Positions 24,278 to 32,236 of a stretch of DNA of 32,236 bases are shown here, in pieces (position 1 is the stretch's first letter; each line of letters starts with the position of its first letter). The position numbers and the translations under genes are program-made. This DNA comes from Anaerophaga thermohalophila DSM 12881 (lineage in GTDB: Bacteria; Bacteroidota; Bacteroidia; Bacteroidales; Marinilabiliaceae): positions 1 through 32,236 of the forward strand of contig NZ_AEWI01000047.1 of NCBI RefSeq assembly GCF_000191885.1, written 5' to 3'. Below the pieces are notes generated by a model. The model ran no database searches and was not told the DNA's origin. It was given only the letters and a program-made list of their open reading frames with translations.

Positions 24278-26230
24278 TCACTCCTTTTCCAGAACCAACA
24301 CCACCTTATTAAAGTCGGCAGCAGCATTTATCACGTTTTTAAATCCCTCAAACTGATCCTTATCAGCAAAAATACGGTTGTAATATTCTTCAATAACAAC
24401 TTTATAGGTATCTCCTGAATAAGAATAGCCGGAATCAAAAAGAAATATTACCTCATCGTTTTCTTTCTCCGAAAAATTAATCACCGAGGCTTCAGGATTG
24501 GCTATTTTATAGCCATCCGGAACCTTAAATTCAATTTCCCGGTAATAGGAACGATTGAAGTCGTTTTCCACAATGGCTTCCCGGTCTTGTTCAAAATACA
24601 TTTCGGCCTGGGGCCCAATCGATAAGCCAATATTCAACAAAAGTTTATTGCCTGCCAGTTCCAAAAAGGCAGGTGTACTCACCTCAGAATGGATAATAAA
24701 TCGGGCATCTTTCATTCGGGGATGATTGTACTCCTCAACCACCTCAAGAACATTGATTTCTGATTCGGCAACATCGGTTGCCATAAAATCACGCAGCATT
24801 TCTTGTTTCCACTCTTCGTCACTCATTATGTAATAATGCTTCACAAATCCGCCGCTTAACCCCTTCAGGCCCTGATAGGTTTCCACATCAACAATGCTTT
24901 TGTCAACATCAATGGCAATATCAATGATCATGTTATGATAATTGGCCTCGTGACCGGCCGGTGGAATGTATTTGATTTTGCCAATGGCCGATTCAAAATC
25001 TCCAATTTGTACACGTTCAATAAAAAGACCCTCGGTGGCAGACAAAGTGCCCCTGATGCACCCCATGCGGAAAGCAATATTGTGAGGATCAATAAATGTG
25101 TCGACCCCGGGCAGATAAATCAGATAATCATTCAAAAAATCCCAGGACTGAAAATCCGCGTCGAACTTTATTTTACTGCGATCGGAGGTCAGCACCAACT
25201 GGTGGTCTACTCCAAACTTCTTAAAAAGATTGGCATACAATTTTACGATACCTCTGTCGCTGGTTACCTTGTTTTTCAGGATAAAAGACAAATCACTGAA
25301 TTCAGGAATGTGATAGTCCTGAATAAATATATTTGACTTCAAAAACTCTTCTATTTTTGCAGCTCTTTCTTTCTGGGAGCCGGTAACGTCACCCACAGCT
25401 TTCACCCAGTTCCCGAACGCTTTTTCATCCACATCCAGATAAATGCTCTCATAGATGCTTTGAGCCGCATCATCCCAGGTAAGTACCTGACTGCGTCCCA
25501 TGGCATAGTTGTAATCGAGCCGGTAGTCAATGCGAGCTTTCCGGGGGTTAACGAAGGAAAACTTTTCCTCTTTTATCAACGGAACATCCTCCATGCTGCA
25601 ATAGAAACGGTTGCGTTCATCGTCCAATACAACATGCGTAGCATCCGGAAAACCATTGTATCCTTTCACATCGTAAATCAGGTTAGGAGGAGATACCATT
25701 TCAAACGAAGCTGACAGTAACGGATAATCAAACTGAAAATAGGCTCTTCCAAAATTGTCGGGATGCATCTTTCTTACTAAATAATATTCCACGTCATCGC
25801 CCAGCTCAATGCCATCGATGGCAAAAATGCGATAAGCATCGCCATCTTCATCATCTTTAACCTCTTTCAGATTGTCTTCATCAAACTCCACAACCCGGCC
25901 ATCAGGCTTAATAGCACGGGCACCGATGTCCATCAGTTCAATTACATTGCTCATGGAGAATGAGATTTTATTGAATTTATTTATGGATTGGTCATTGTTT
26001 AACCTGAACTTACGGTGTAAGACGTGAATCGCTTCAAGGTCGCCATCGTCATTATAGTAAAGATTTATGGACTCGTCGTTGTTGATACCAACAACATTCT
26101 CGTCGGCATATTTCGCGGGGATATCGGAAAAACCGGGTTCTTTTTCCCAAACAAAAGCATCTTGTTTTTTACTACTGGCAAAACCTGTCACCAACAGGAA
26201 CGACAATATTATGGTTAGTAAATGTCTCAT
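24278..26230 (-). CDS. DUF3857/transglutaminase-like protein with degenerate active site
   Basis: This 650-residue exported protein (signal peptide about MRHLLTIILSFLLVTGFASS) is a paralogue of the gene just upstream. It has an N-terminal DUF3857 domain (about 45-235) and a transglutaminase-like domain (about 285-395), then a C-terminal beta-rich region. Aligned on the upstream protein, the catalytic Cys position (FGDCKG) reads VTSDRG here, so Cys is replaced by Asp325. The His position (VDNHMV) reads FLNDYL, so His is replaced by Asp368. Only the third residue survives, as Asp381 in FIDPH. It is probably inactive as a protease or transglutaminase and may be a structural or regulatory partner. 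Its ATG overlaps the stop of the upstream gene by 4 bp. Confidence 0.85.
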   Translation of the reverse strand: MRHLLTIILSFLLVTGFASSKKQDAFVWEKEPGFSDIPAKYADENVVGINNDESINLYYNDDGDLEAIHVLHRKFRLNNDQSINKFNKISFSMSNVIELMDIGARAIKPDGRVVEFDEDNLKEVKDDEDGDAYRIFAIDGIELGDDVEYYLVRKMHPDNFGRAYFQFDYPLLSASFEMVSPPNLIYDVKGYNGFPDATHVVLDDERNRFYCSMEDVPLIKEEKFSFVNPRKARIDYRLDYNYAMGRSQVLTWDDAAQSIYESIYLDVDEKAFGNWVKAVGDVTGSQKERAAKIEEFLKSNIFIQDYHIPEFSDLSFILKNKVTSDRGIVKLYANLFKKFGVDHQLVLTSDRSKIKFDADFQSWDFLNDYLIYLPGVDTFIDPHNIAFRMGCIRGTLSATEGLFIERVQIGDFESAIGKIKYIPPAGHEANYHNMIIDIAIDVDKSIVDVETYQGLKGLSGGFVKHYYIMSDEEWKQEMLRDFMATDVAESEINVLEVVEEYNHPRMKDARFIIHSEVSTPAFLELAGNKLLLNIGLSIGPQAEMYFEQDREAIVENDFNRSYYREIEFKVPDGYKIANPEASVINFSEKENDEVIFLFDSGYSYSGDTYKVVIEEYYNRIFADKDQFEGFKNVINAAADFNKVVLVLEKE

Positions 26231-28179
26231 TTCTTAACAATGTTTGAATTTAGTTTGTCGGATTTTTTCAGAACAATTGACGATCGGTATTGCTGCTTAA
26301 GGAAGCTGATAAAATTGTTCCATTCGGAAATCTGCTCATCTGTCAAAACAAAAAAATTAAATTTCAACTGCTTTTTCAGAACGATGGCCTTATCTTCTTT
26401 GCTGTAACTGAACGAGACACTGAAATTGTCACGCTCGGATTTTCCATCATCGGGGACATAGGTAACTTCATAGCCTTCGGGAATTTCAAAGCGTGTGATG
26501 AACGTTTCGGTGCAATAAAAATCATTTTCGACAGGATGTATGATGCCGGTTGTATCTATTGACAAATCCTGATAAGATTTGTCAAGGTTCAGATTAACAA
26601 AGAGTTCATCACCAAGTTGCCGGGAATAATCGTGCAGAACAAAGTGATAATCCAATTCTGCAGGCTTATCATACTCAAAAAGATTATGAATATGATGTTT
26701 TTCAACCGAAAACTTATTATTTCCTTTATTCAAAATGCGGGAAAGGCTTTTATTATAGTCGGCTTCCTTAACGCCGTCCAAAGCTTCAGCCAATTCCATT
26801 TTATTGAAACCGGTATGAGTTACTTTTCCAACTCCTTTTATCAGACCATCCTCCATTCTGATAGAAACAGAATCGGTCTTGGTACTGTAACCGGCAGGCG
26901 ATACCGGAACTTTAAAAATATCATATTGCCCCGGCCCCTTCGCTATCAGCACTTCTTTACCCTGAATGTGATACGGACAAACACCATAATCAAGATAATT
27001 AAAGGTACCATCGAGAATACATATCTCTTTATCATCGGTATAGTGAGCAACAACCATGTGATTATCGACCTGTGGTAAAGGCAACTGCTCATAGGTATAC
27101 GGAATATACCGGGTGCCCACCCAGGCAATTGAGGCATTCAGGCCTGCCAGTTCCATCATTCCGCTGATGAGGCTCGACATACCTTTACAGTCACCAAAGC
27201 GTTTTGCAAAAACCTCATTTGCCGAAGCCGGCCTAAAACCCATATAACCTTGCTCATAAGCCACATATTTTATATTACGCTGAACCCAGTAATAAATGGC
27301 TTTGGCTTTCTCTTCACCGGTCAATCCGGCTGTCAACTTATCAACGAGTTCTCTAAGCTCCGGGCTGTAGGAAGTATTCAGGTCAGAAATGAATCCCTGA
27401 TAATAACGATACAAATCATCTGTTTCACCAAAATACTTCTCCGTATTATTGTCAATTTTTGTCGATTTTACATAAAGAATCACATGAGGACTGAAATAAT
27501 TGATATTATAGCTTGAGGTACTATAATATTTATAAGGTAACACATCTGCCACTTCCCATTCGTGGTAAGTATATTTCCCTTTAGAGTATCGATTATACTT
27601 TATATCTATCCCATCTGTATTAAAGAGTTTATGCCCGATCTGAACATCGCGGTGAACCCTGGCCGTTACTTTGGCCTTAACCACAGGCACATAGGATTGA
27701 AAAAAGCTCTTTCGAATAAACCTGGGATCGGTGTACAATAACGTATATTCCAAATTGGTGATGGCCCCCTGTTGCAAAGAAGGATAGGAAAAATTGAGCC
27801 TTTTCGAATCATCGTAAAAAACGTAATCGCTCATATCGCTGGTTTCCTTAAAAACCTGAACCTCTATTTCACGATATCTTCGTCCGTCGGGAACAAGCGT
27901 ATAGGCAGAATGTTCTCCCAGTGAAGTAAAAGAGCTGTAATATATTTCATCATTTGTAAATGATTTGGCGTGTTGGTTAAGGATTACCATTTGTCGTTTC
28001 TCAGAAAAAGAAACCTTTAGGGAATCTTTCTTTACATCAAAATCATAAAAGTATTCCACATTGGGGATAACGGCATTATAGCTGCCATACTTTTTCTTTA
28101 ACTGAGAAAAATCCGGTTCTTCCCCGGCTTCGGCAACGAAAACGGTTGACAAGAACAGAAAAATCAATACAATTCTCAT
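26227..28179 (-). CDS. DUF3857 plus transglutaminase-domain exported protein, catalytic triad intact
   Basis: The 650-residue protein has a signal peptide (MRIVLIFLFLSTVFVAEA), so it acts in the periplasm or beyond. Residues about 45-240 form the DUF3857 domain. Residues about 285-400 form a transglutaminase-like domain with Cys331 (FGDCKGMSSL), His374 (VDNHMVV) and Asp390 (CILDGT), the complete triad. A beta-rich C-terminal part follows. Such proteins may crosslink or cleave peptides; the substrate is unknown. The start is one base after the stop of the upstream MORN_2 gene, and its own stop overlaps the next start, so the three genes form a tight operon. Confidence 0.9.
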   Translation of the reverse strand: MRIVLIFLFLSTVFVAEAGEEPDFSQLKKKYGSYNAVIPNVEYFYDFDVKKDSLKVSFSEKRQMVILNQHAKSFTNDEIYYSSFTSLGEHSAYTLVPDGRRYREIEVQVFKETSDMSDYVFYDDSKRLNFSYPSLQQGAITNLEYTLLYTDPRFIRKSFFQSYVPVVKAKVTARVHRDVQIGHKLFNTDGIDIKYNRYSKGKYTYHEWEVADVLPYKYYSTSSYNINYFSPHVILYVKSTKIDNNTEKYFGETDDLYRYYQGFISDLNTSYSPELRELVDKLTAGLTGEEKAKAIYYWVQRNIKYVAYEQGYMGFRPASANEVFAKRFGDCKGMSSLISGMMELAGLNASIAWVGTRYIPYTYEQLPLPQVDNHMVVAHYTDDKEICILDGTFNYLDYGVCPYHIQGKEVLIAKGPGQYDIFKVPVSPAGYSTKTDSVSIRMEDGLIKGVGKVTHTGFNKMELAEALDGVKEADYNKSLSRILNKGNNKFSVEKHHIHNLFEYDKPAELDYHFVLHDYSRQLGDELFVNLNLDKSYQDLSIDTTGIIHPVENDFYCTETFITRFEIPEGYEVTYVPDDGKSERDNFSVSFSYSKEDKAIVLKKQLKFNFFVLTDEQISEWNNFISFLKQQYRSSIVLKKSDKLNSNIVKK

Positions 28180-28180
28180 T

Positions 28181-31100
28181 TTACAAACTTTTTAGTCCGT
28201 TGAATTCTCCACTACGGTAATTTTCTATCCTTTCAACTTTCCCGTTTTTATCGTACAACACACGCTCTCCATGCTCTTCATCAGCTTTATAGTTGATTTT
28301 TTCTTTGGGGCGACCATTTTTATAATATTCAATGTACTCTCCCTGAAACAATCCGTCTTTACAGGTAAACTTTTTCTCGAGAGTACCGTCGGGATAGTAA
28401 TTTCTGCACTCACCCTCGAGCAATCCTTTATGATAATTACGAACAAATGCAATCTTTCCATCGGGATAATACTTCACCATTTCCCCTTCGGGAACATAAT
28501 CTTTAAAGTGTTTTACAAAACTTTTCTGTCCGTTGTTGTAAAATGCTTCAACACTTTGATTGCCGGAGGTGATTTTGATGGTGTCGCACAATGTTCCGTC
28601 CACCTTGTACTGATACCCCATCAACTCATCGGCAGAATAAATTAACTTTACAATCAAACCGCCACCCATGTCATACAAAATTACGTCTCCTTCCAATTCC
28701 CCTGAAGAATATTCAGCCACTTCTCTTATATTGCCATTTTTGTAATACTCAAAACAGAGCGAGTCCTTCTGATCGCCATAATAGTGATTCACATATTCCT
28801 TTTCTCCGGTTTCATAATAAGTTATCCACTCTCCAATCCTGTTATTACCGAGGAATTGCCCCTGAGTCCGTACCTGTCCGTTTTCATAATAGCTCAAAAA
28901 GTCGCCTTCAGAAATATCGTTATAATAATTTTTGACAGAGCTAACATCACCCTTCGGTGCGTACCACTTCATGGTTCCATTCATAACTCCGCCAATCATC
29001 GGTCCTTCGCCCAACACGTCTCCCTTATCATTCACGGCCCGGTAAACAGAGTCCTTGGTAAAATCGGTATCTAAAATCTCGTTACCATAAGGATCAAACT
29101 CAATCTTTCTGAATAATCTTCCATTGATCGTCTTGAGCCGGGTCTGAAGCGTTCCGTCAACAGCGTAAACATTTTGCCATCCGTAAGGAATTCCTTCTAT
29201 AAAGTAGCTCACAGCCTCCAAATCACCTGTAGCAAGGAAGCTCTTCCATTCACCATCCTGATATCCGTCTTTATAGTACCCCCGGTTTTTTACATTTCCG
29301 TTTTCGTGATAATCCGTGTAAGCGCCATCCAATAGCCCCTCATCATTATACTGACTAACTGACTGTATGGTACCATCGGGGTAATAAGCAGTTTGTTTGC
29401 CAACAATCCGGTCATTGCTATACTCACTCTCCTGACGTATGTTGCCGTTCTTGTAATAAACCGCCCATTGACCGGTCTTCTTCCCCTCGATATATGATCC
29501 TTGCACCACCTTATGCCCGTCCAGGTCGTAAAGCGTAACATCAAAAGTGCCATCAGCCGATTCTGCATTTCCAACTTTCTTTCCCATTCTGTTAAAGGAA
29601 GTTACTCCTACCAATTTCCCGTTCTCATAGGTCTCTTCCAGGTACCGGTCTCCGTCGAGGGAATAGTATTTGTATGCTCCATCAACCTTTCCTTCAGCAT
29701 TCATCTGACATTCGGACTGGATATGACCGTTAGTATAAAATTGTTGAGTCTTACCCACCTGTGTTCCTTCCTGATAATTCTCAACAGAACGAAGATTGCC
29801 ATTTGCATAATAGTATCGCCATTCTCCGGTTTCCTGGTCGGTATCATAATGGCCGCGTACCGAAAGCCGTCCATTTGAAAAGTATTCTAAATACTCACCC
29901 GACAGTTGTCCATCGACAAATTGCTGTTTAACGGAAAGGGTTCCGTTCGGATGGTAACTTCGAAATTCTCCGTCGGGATTACCATCAGCGTAGGCATATT
30001 CATTTTCTATCTGGTTGGTAGGATAATAACTCGTTGCAGGGCCATTGTAATTATTATCCTTAAAAGCTATTTTTTGAGAAATCAGCCCAAAGAGATCAAA
30101 CCACTTTACGTCCCCCTTAACATTGCCTTCGTCATAATGTACTTCCAGGCTTTTCGCCTCATTCTCATGGAAAGTATAATAAGGGCCATGAGGTACCCCT
30201 TTTTTATAATTTTCAGTTTGGCTCATCATCCCGTTGGAATAAAAATATTCCCATTTCCCATCTTTTTCCCCGTTAACGAACCGCCCTTTGGCATTAACTT
30301 CTCCGTTAGCGTAAAAATAAATCCATAAACCGTCTTCTTTACCTGCCTCGTTCTTATTCCCTATTGAGAAAAGACTTCCATCATCAAAATAATCACAGCG
30401 ATATTCTTTTTTTTCTCCTTCAAGGTTCAACCTCCGGGTCTGCCTAATGACTCCAAGATAACGGCCTGTTTCAAAAAAAGCTTTCAGCTCCTTCTCGTTT
30501 TTCTTATAGTATTTGACCACATCGTCATTCCCGGTAGAGCGCAGCATTGTATAAAGAAAAGGAACAATATGTCCACCTTCTTTCACCTCTCGGAAAATAG
30601 GGAAATACAATTCTGCCCAAAAATCGTCGGAATTAGTATTGTAGGGCAATACTTCGAGCAACATCGTGGTTTGTTTTACCATAGAGGCATTAAAGTCAAC
30701 AGGCGACTCAAAACGTGAGGTCAAAACCATTTTGGATCGAAGATAATGATCGGTTTCTTCAAACAGAGTGTTTTCAAGAATCGGATCAATATAATGTCCG
30801 TGAGTGGTATCCAGGTAATTGTCGGCAATGTTCTCCAGATAAACAAGTATTTCATTGCTCCGGCCGCTATACGGTTCAAGAGCCAGGAATGTCTCAAGGG
30901 ACAAAAAAGCCCTGGTATATTGTTTTTGCCGGGCCATTAGTTTGCCCAACTGAAGATGACTGGAAGCGTGAAAAGGATTACATCTCAGAGCCTCCTGAAA
31001 AGAGCGGATAGCACTGGCATATTGCTCCTGTCCCAGGCAGGTTACTCCAAGATTGTAATGTAGTAAATAAACAAAAGGATACGCTTCAATGGCCTGCTTG

Positions 31101-31447
31101 TAAACCCGGATGGATTCTTCCGGCTTTCCGGCATAATCTAAAGCGGTACCTTTTGTACGCAAGAGATGCATCCTGTATTCCGATGGTAATGTAAGTCCCT
31201 TTTCAGCAATCACAACTGCACTGTCATACATCTCCATTTGCAAATAGCTCAGAGCTAATTCCGACAACATCCGGACATAATTGGAATCATTTTCATTGAC
31301 CCGCCGGTAAAGCTGAATTGCTTCCTGATATTTTTCATCATCATGAAGCTGAATACCTTTCTGAATTATTTCTTCAGATGTTTCACGCTGGGCACTAACC
31401 AGTTGAGTATATGCCAGCAACAGGGATAGAATAAAAAAAAGTCGCAT
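28181..31447 (-). CDS. Large exported TPR plus MORN_2-repeat protein
   Basis: The 1088-residue product has a signal peptide (MRLFFILSLLLAYTQLVSAQ). Residues about 22-200 are about five TPR units, e.g. AIQLYRRVNENDSNYVRMLS and AIRSFQEALRCNPFHASSHL. A spacer to about 330 follows. From about 340 to the end I count roughly 27 copies of a 23-residue unit of the form G-x-W-x-x-Y-Y-x-N-G-x-(8)-Y-x-x-G, the MORN_2 (YwqK-like antitoxin) repeat. Examples are GEWRYYYANGNLRSVENYQE and GEYIEYYKNGRPKEKINYKA. Two units, near GVTSFNRMGKKVGNAESADG and around RKIEFDPYGNEILDTDF, are degenerate. It is first in a three-gene operon with the two DUF3857 proteins. A scaffold or binding function is inference. Confidence 0.9.
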   Translation of the reverse strand: MRLFFILSLLLAYTQLVSAQRETSEEIIQKGIQLHDDEKYQEAIQLYRRVNENDSNYVRMLSELALSYLQMEMYDSAVVIAEKGLTLPSEYRMHLLRTKGTALDYAGKPEESIRVYKQAIEAYPFVYLLHYNLGVTCLGQEQYASAIRSFQEALRCNPFHASSHLQLGKLMARQKQYTRAFLSLETFLALEPYSGRSNEILVYLENIADNYLDTTHGHYIDPILENTLFEETDHYLRSKMVLTSRFESPVDFNASMVKQTTMLLEVLPYNTNSDDFWAELYFPIFREVKEGGHIVPFLYTMLRSTGNDDVVKYYKKNEKELKAFFETGRYLGVIRQTRRLNLEGEKKEYRCDYFDDGSLFSIGNKNEAGKEDGLWIYFYANGEVNAKGRFVNGEKDGKWEYFYSNGMMSQTENYKKGVPHGPYYTFHENEAKSLEVHYDEGNVKGDVKWFDLFGLISQKIAFKDNNYNGPATSYYPTNQIENEYAYADGNPDGEFRSYHPNGTLSVKQQFVDGQLSGEYLEYFSNGRLSVRGHYDTDQETGEWRYYYANGNLRSVENYQEGTQVGKTQQFYTNGHIQSECQMNAEGKVDGAYKYYSLDGDRYLEETYENGKLVGVTSFNRMGKKVGNAESADGTFDVTLYDLDGHKVVQGSYIEGKKTGQWAVYYKNGNIRQESEYSNDRIVGKQTAYYPDGTIQSVSQYNDEGLLDGAYTDYHENGNVKNRGYYKDGYQDGEWKSFLATGDLEAVSYFIEGIPYGWQNVYAVDGTLQTRLKTINGRLFRKIEFDPYGNEILDTDFTKDSVYRAVNDKGDVLGEGPMIGGVMNGTMKWYAPKGDVSSVKNYYNDISEGDFLSYYENGQVRTQGQFLGNNRIGEWITYYETGEKEYVNHYYGDQKDSLCFEYYKNGNIREVAEYSSGELEGDVILYDMGGGLIVKLIYSADELMGYQYKVDGTLCDTIKITSGNQSVEAFYNNGQKSFVKHFKDYVPEGEMVKYYPDGKIAFVRNYHKGLLEGECRNYYPDGTLEKKFTCKDGLFQGEYIEYYKNGRPKEKINYKADEEHGERVLYDKNGKVERIENYRSGEFNGLKSL

Positions 31448-31732
31448 AGTTAAAAAGAGAGAGGTTTGTCTTTAAAATGTTAATAAAATATTTTTTGAAT
31501 ATATTAATTAATTCTCTTTTAAACAAAATTTTAAATTGTTCCCTACGACCAACATCACTACATTTTGAGACATGCTTTAGAGCACGACAAGTGGTTATTG
31601 CTTATAAAGGAAGAGGCCATTAACCTGAAAATTAAACAACACCTACTGGCCGTATATCAAAAAAACGCCTGATGATTTGGAAAGAAAAATTGGTAATGCT
31701 AAATTTACTGATGCACAAAATAATCATCCAAA
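31448..31732. other. Divergent intergenic region between the MORN_2 operon and the recombinase
   Basis: AT-rich, with no supported gene. A frame near 31571-31671 (EHDKWLLLIKEEAINLKIKQ) reads plausibly but stops without a start codon and is not recognised. It may be a remnant. Promoters of both flanking units should lie here, but I find no clear TAnnTTTG box. Confidence 0.35.
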
Positions 31733-32236
31733 TTGAAGGCTAAACCAACCATAACATTAGTCCCGGATCACCACAGAAACGACGAAGTGATTTTTTTTAA
31801 ATTTTCGTATGATCCGGAATTAATTCGGAATGTTCGTCAGTTGCCGGAGATCTGCCGGAGCGCAACCCGGAAATGTTGGTATCAGCCGGGAGGTAAATTC
31901 GATTTGCAAAAAACCCTTAGTCTCCTGGAGCCGGTTGCTTTTCTTGATTACAAATCTCTGTTATACGAAAACAACACATCCCCTTCGAAATCAAATCTGA
32001 GTCATTTAAAATATTCTCATCGGGCATCTACCCCGCTGCCCGAAGGCTATTTGGAAAAATTGAAGCAAAAAAGATATAGTGAAAACACCATTCACATTGA
32101 CCCCCCAAAAGAATGGCTTTTCGAAGGACTGGCCCCCGGAACCCAATATAGTGCCTCCGGCATTCGGAAAATTCTGTTGACCACTGCAAAAAAAACGGGA
32201 ATAAAAAGAAGAATTACGCCCCACATGCTCCGTCAT
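31733..32236 (+). pseudogene. Tyrosine recombinase/integrase with an internal deletion, running off the window
   Basis: The frame is taken from a TTG at 31733 (LKAKPTITLVPDHH). The first 60 residues are the small N-terminal domain of Bacteroidota integrases (VIFFKFSYDPELIRNVRQLP, CWYQPGGKF). Next comes the start of the core-binding domain (LPEGYLEKLKQKRYSENTIH). The next residues, IDPPKEWLFEGLAPGTQYSA through TPHMLRH, belong to the second half of the catalytic domain, including the HxxR box. The helices between, about 100 residues including the box I Arg, are missing, yet the frame is kept. The Tyr lies beyond the window edge. Loss of the first catalytic Arg should make it inactive. Confidence 0.8.

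Noticed and set aside
32006..32236. Minus-strand ORF at the window end
   Set aside because: It is antisense to recognisable recombinase sequence.
1..32236. tRNA, rRNA or riboswitch genes
   Set aside because: I scanned intergenic stretches for T-loop-like GTTCRANNC segments with cloverleaf arms and for long conserved leaders and saw none. Subtle structured RNAs cannot be excluded by eye.

Overview
The window looks like a chromosomal segment of a Bacteroidota bacterium, most likely order Bacteroidales or Marinilabiliales. The supporting evidence is the gene content and the gene families: a GldA-type ABC ATPase, the long Bacteroidota form of IspG, an adjacent hpt-adk-obgE cluster, a split methylmalonyl-CoA mutase (mutA/mutB), DUF3857/transglutaminase pairs, an ISAzo13-type transposase, and Bacteroidota-style TAnnTTTG -7 boxes. 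I could not run a search, so the placement is by family recognition.

Layout. 1-2800 is accessory: the frame-broken end of an unknown gene, a palindromic interspersed repeat, an intact ISAzo13-family insertion sequence (about 837-2102) and a secreted protein of unknown function. 3606-20972 is mostly housekeeping: yifB/comM and ispD on +; then, on -, hpt, adk, obgE, lpxH and a small ORF; then purE and pdxH (+), gldA (-, convergent), ispG (+), a secreted protein with a sorting-domain-like tail, a YdcZ-type membrane protein, and mutA/mutB. A GxxExxY gene flanked by inverted repeats lies between mutA and mutB. A clear intrinsic terminator closes mutB.

21031-24270 is a gene graveyard. It holds a broken lipoprotein, a frameshifted carboxypeptidase-regulatory-domain protein, the first 63 residues of a DNA methyltransferase, an intact EamA transporter and a short orphan ORF preceded by a solo copy of the GxxExxY repeat. 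24278-31447 is a three-gene operon on -: a 1088-residue secreted TPR plus MORN_2-repeat protein, an apparently active DUF3857/transglutaminase protein and a paralogue that has lost its catalytic Cys and His. The window ends in a tyrosine recombinase that lacks the middle of the protein.

Genes that work together: ispD and ispG act in the MEP isoprenoid pathway; purE and hpt in purine synthesis and salvage; mutA and mutB form the B12-dependent methylmalonyl-CoA/succinyl-CoA mutase of propionate metabolism. The least explained coding unit is the MORN_2/transglutaminase operon. The least explained non-coding structure is a set of at least five short dispersed repeat families, one of which brackets hpt with hairpin-forming direct repeats.
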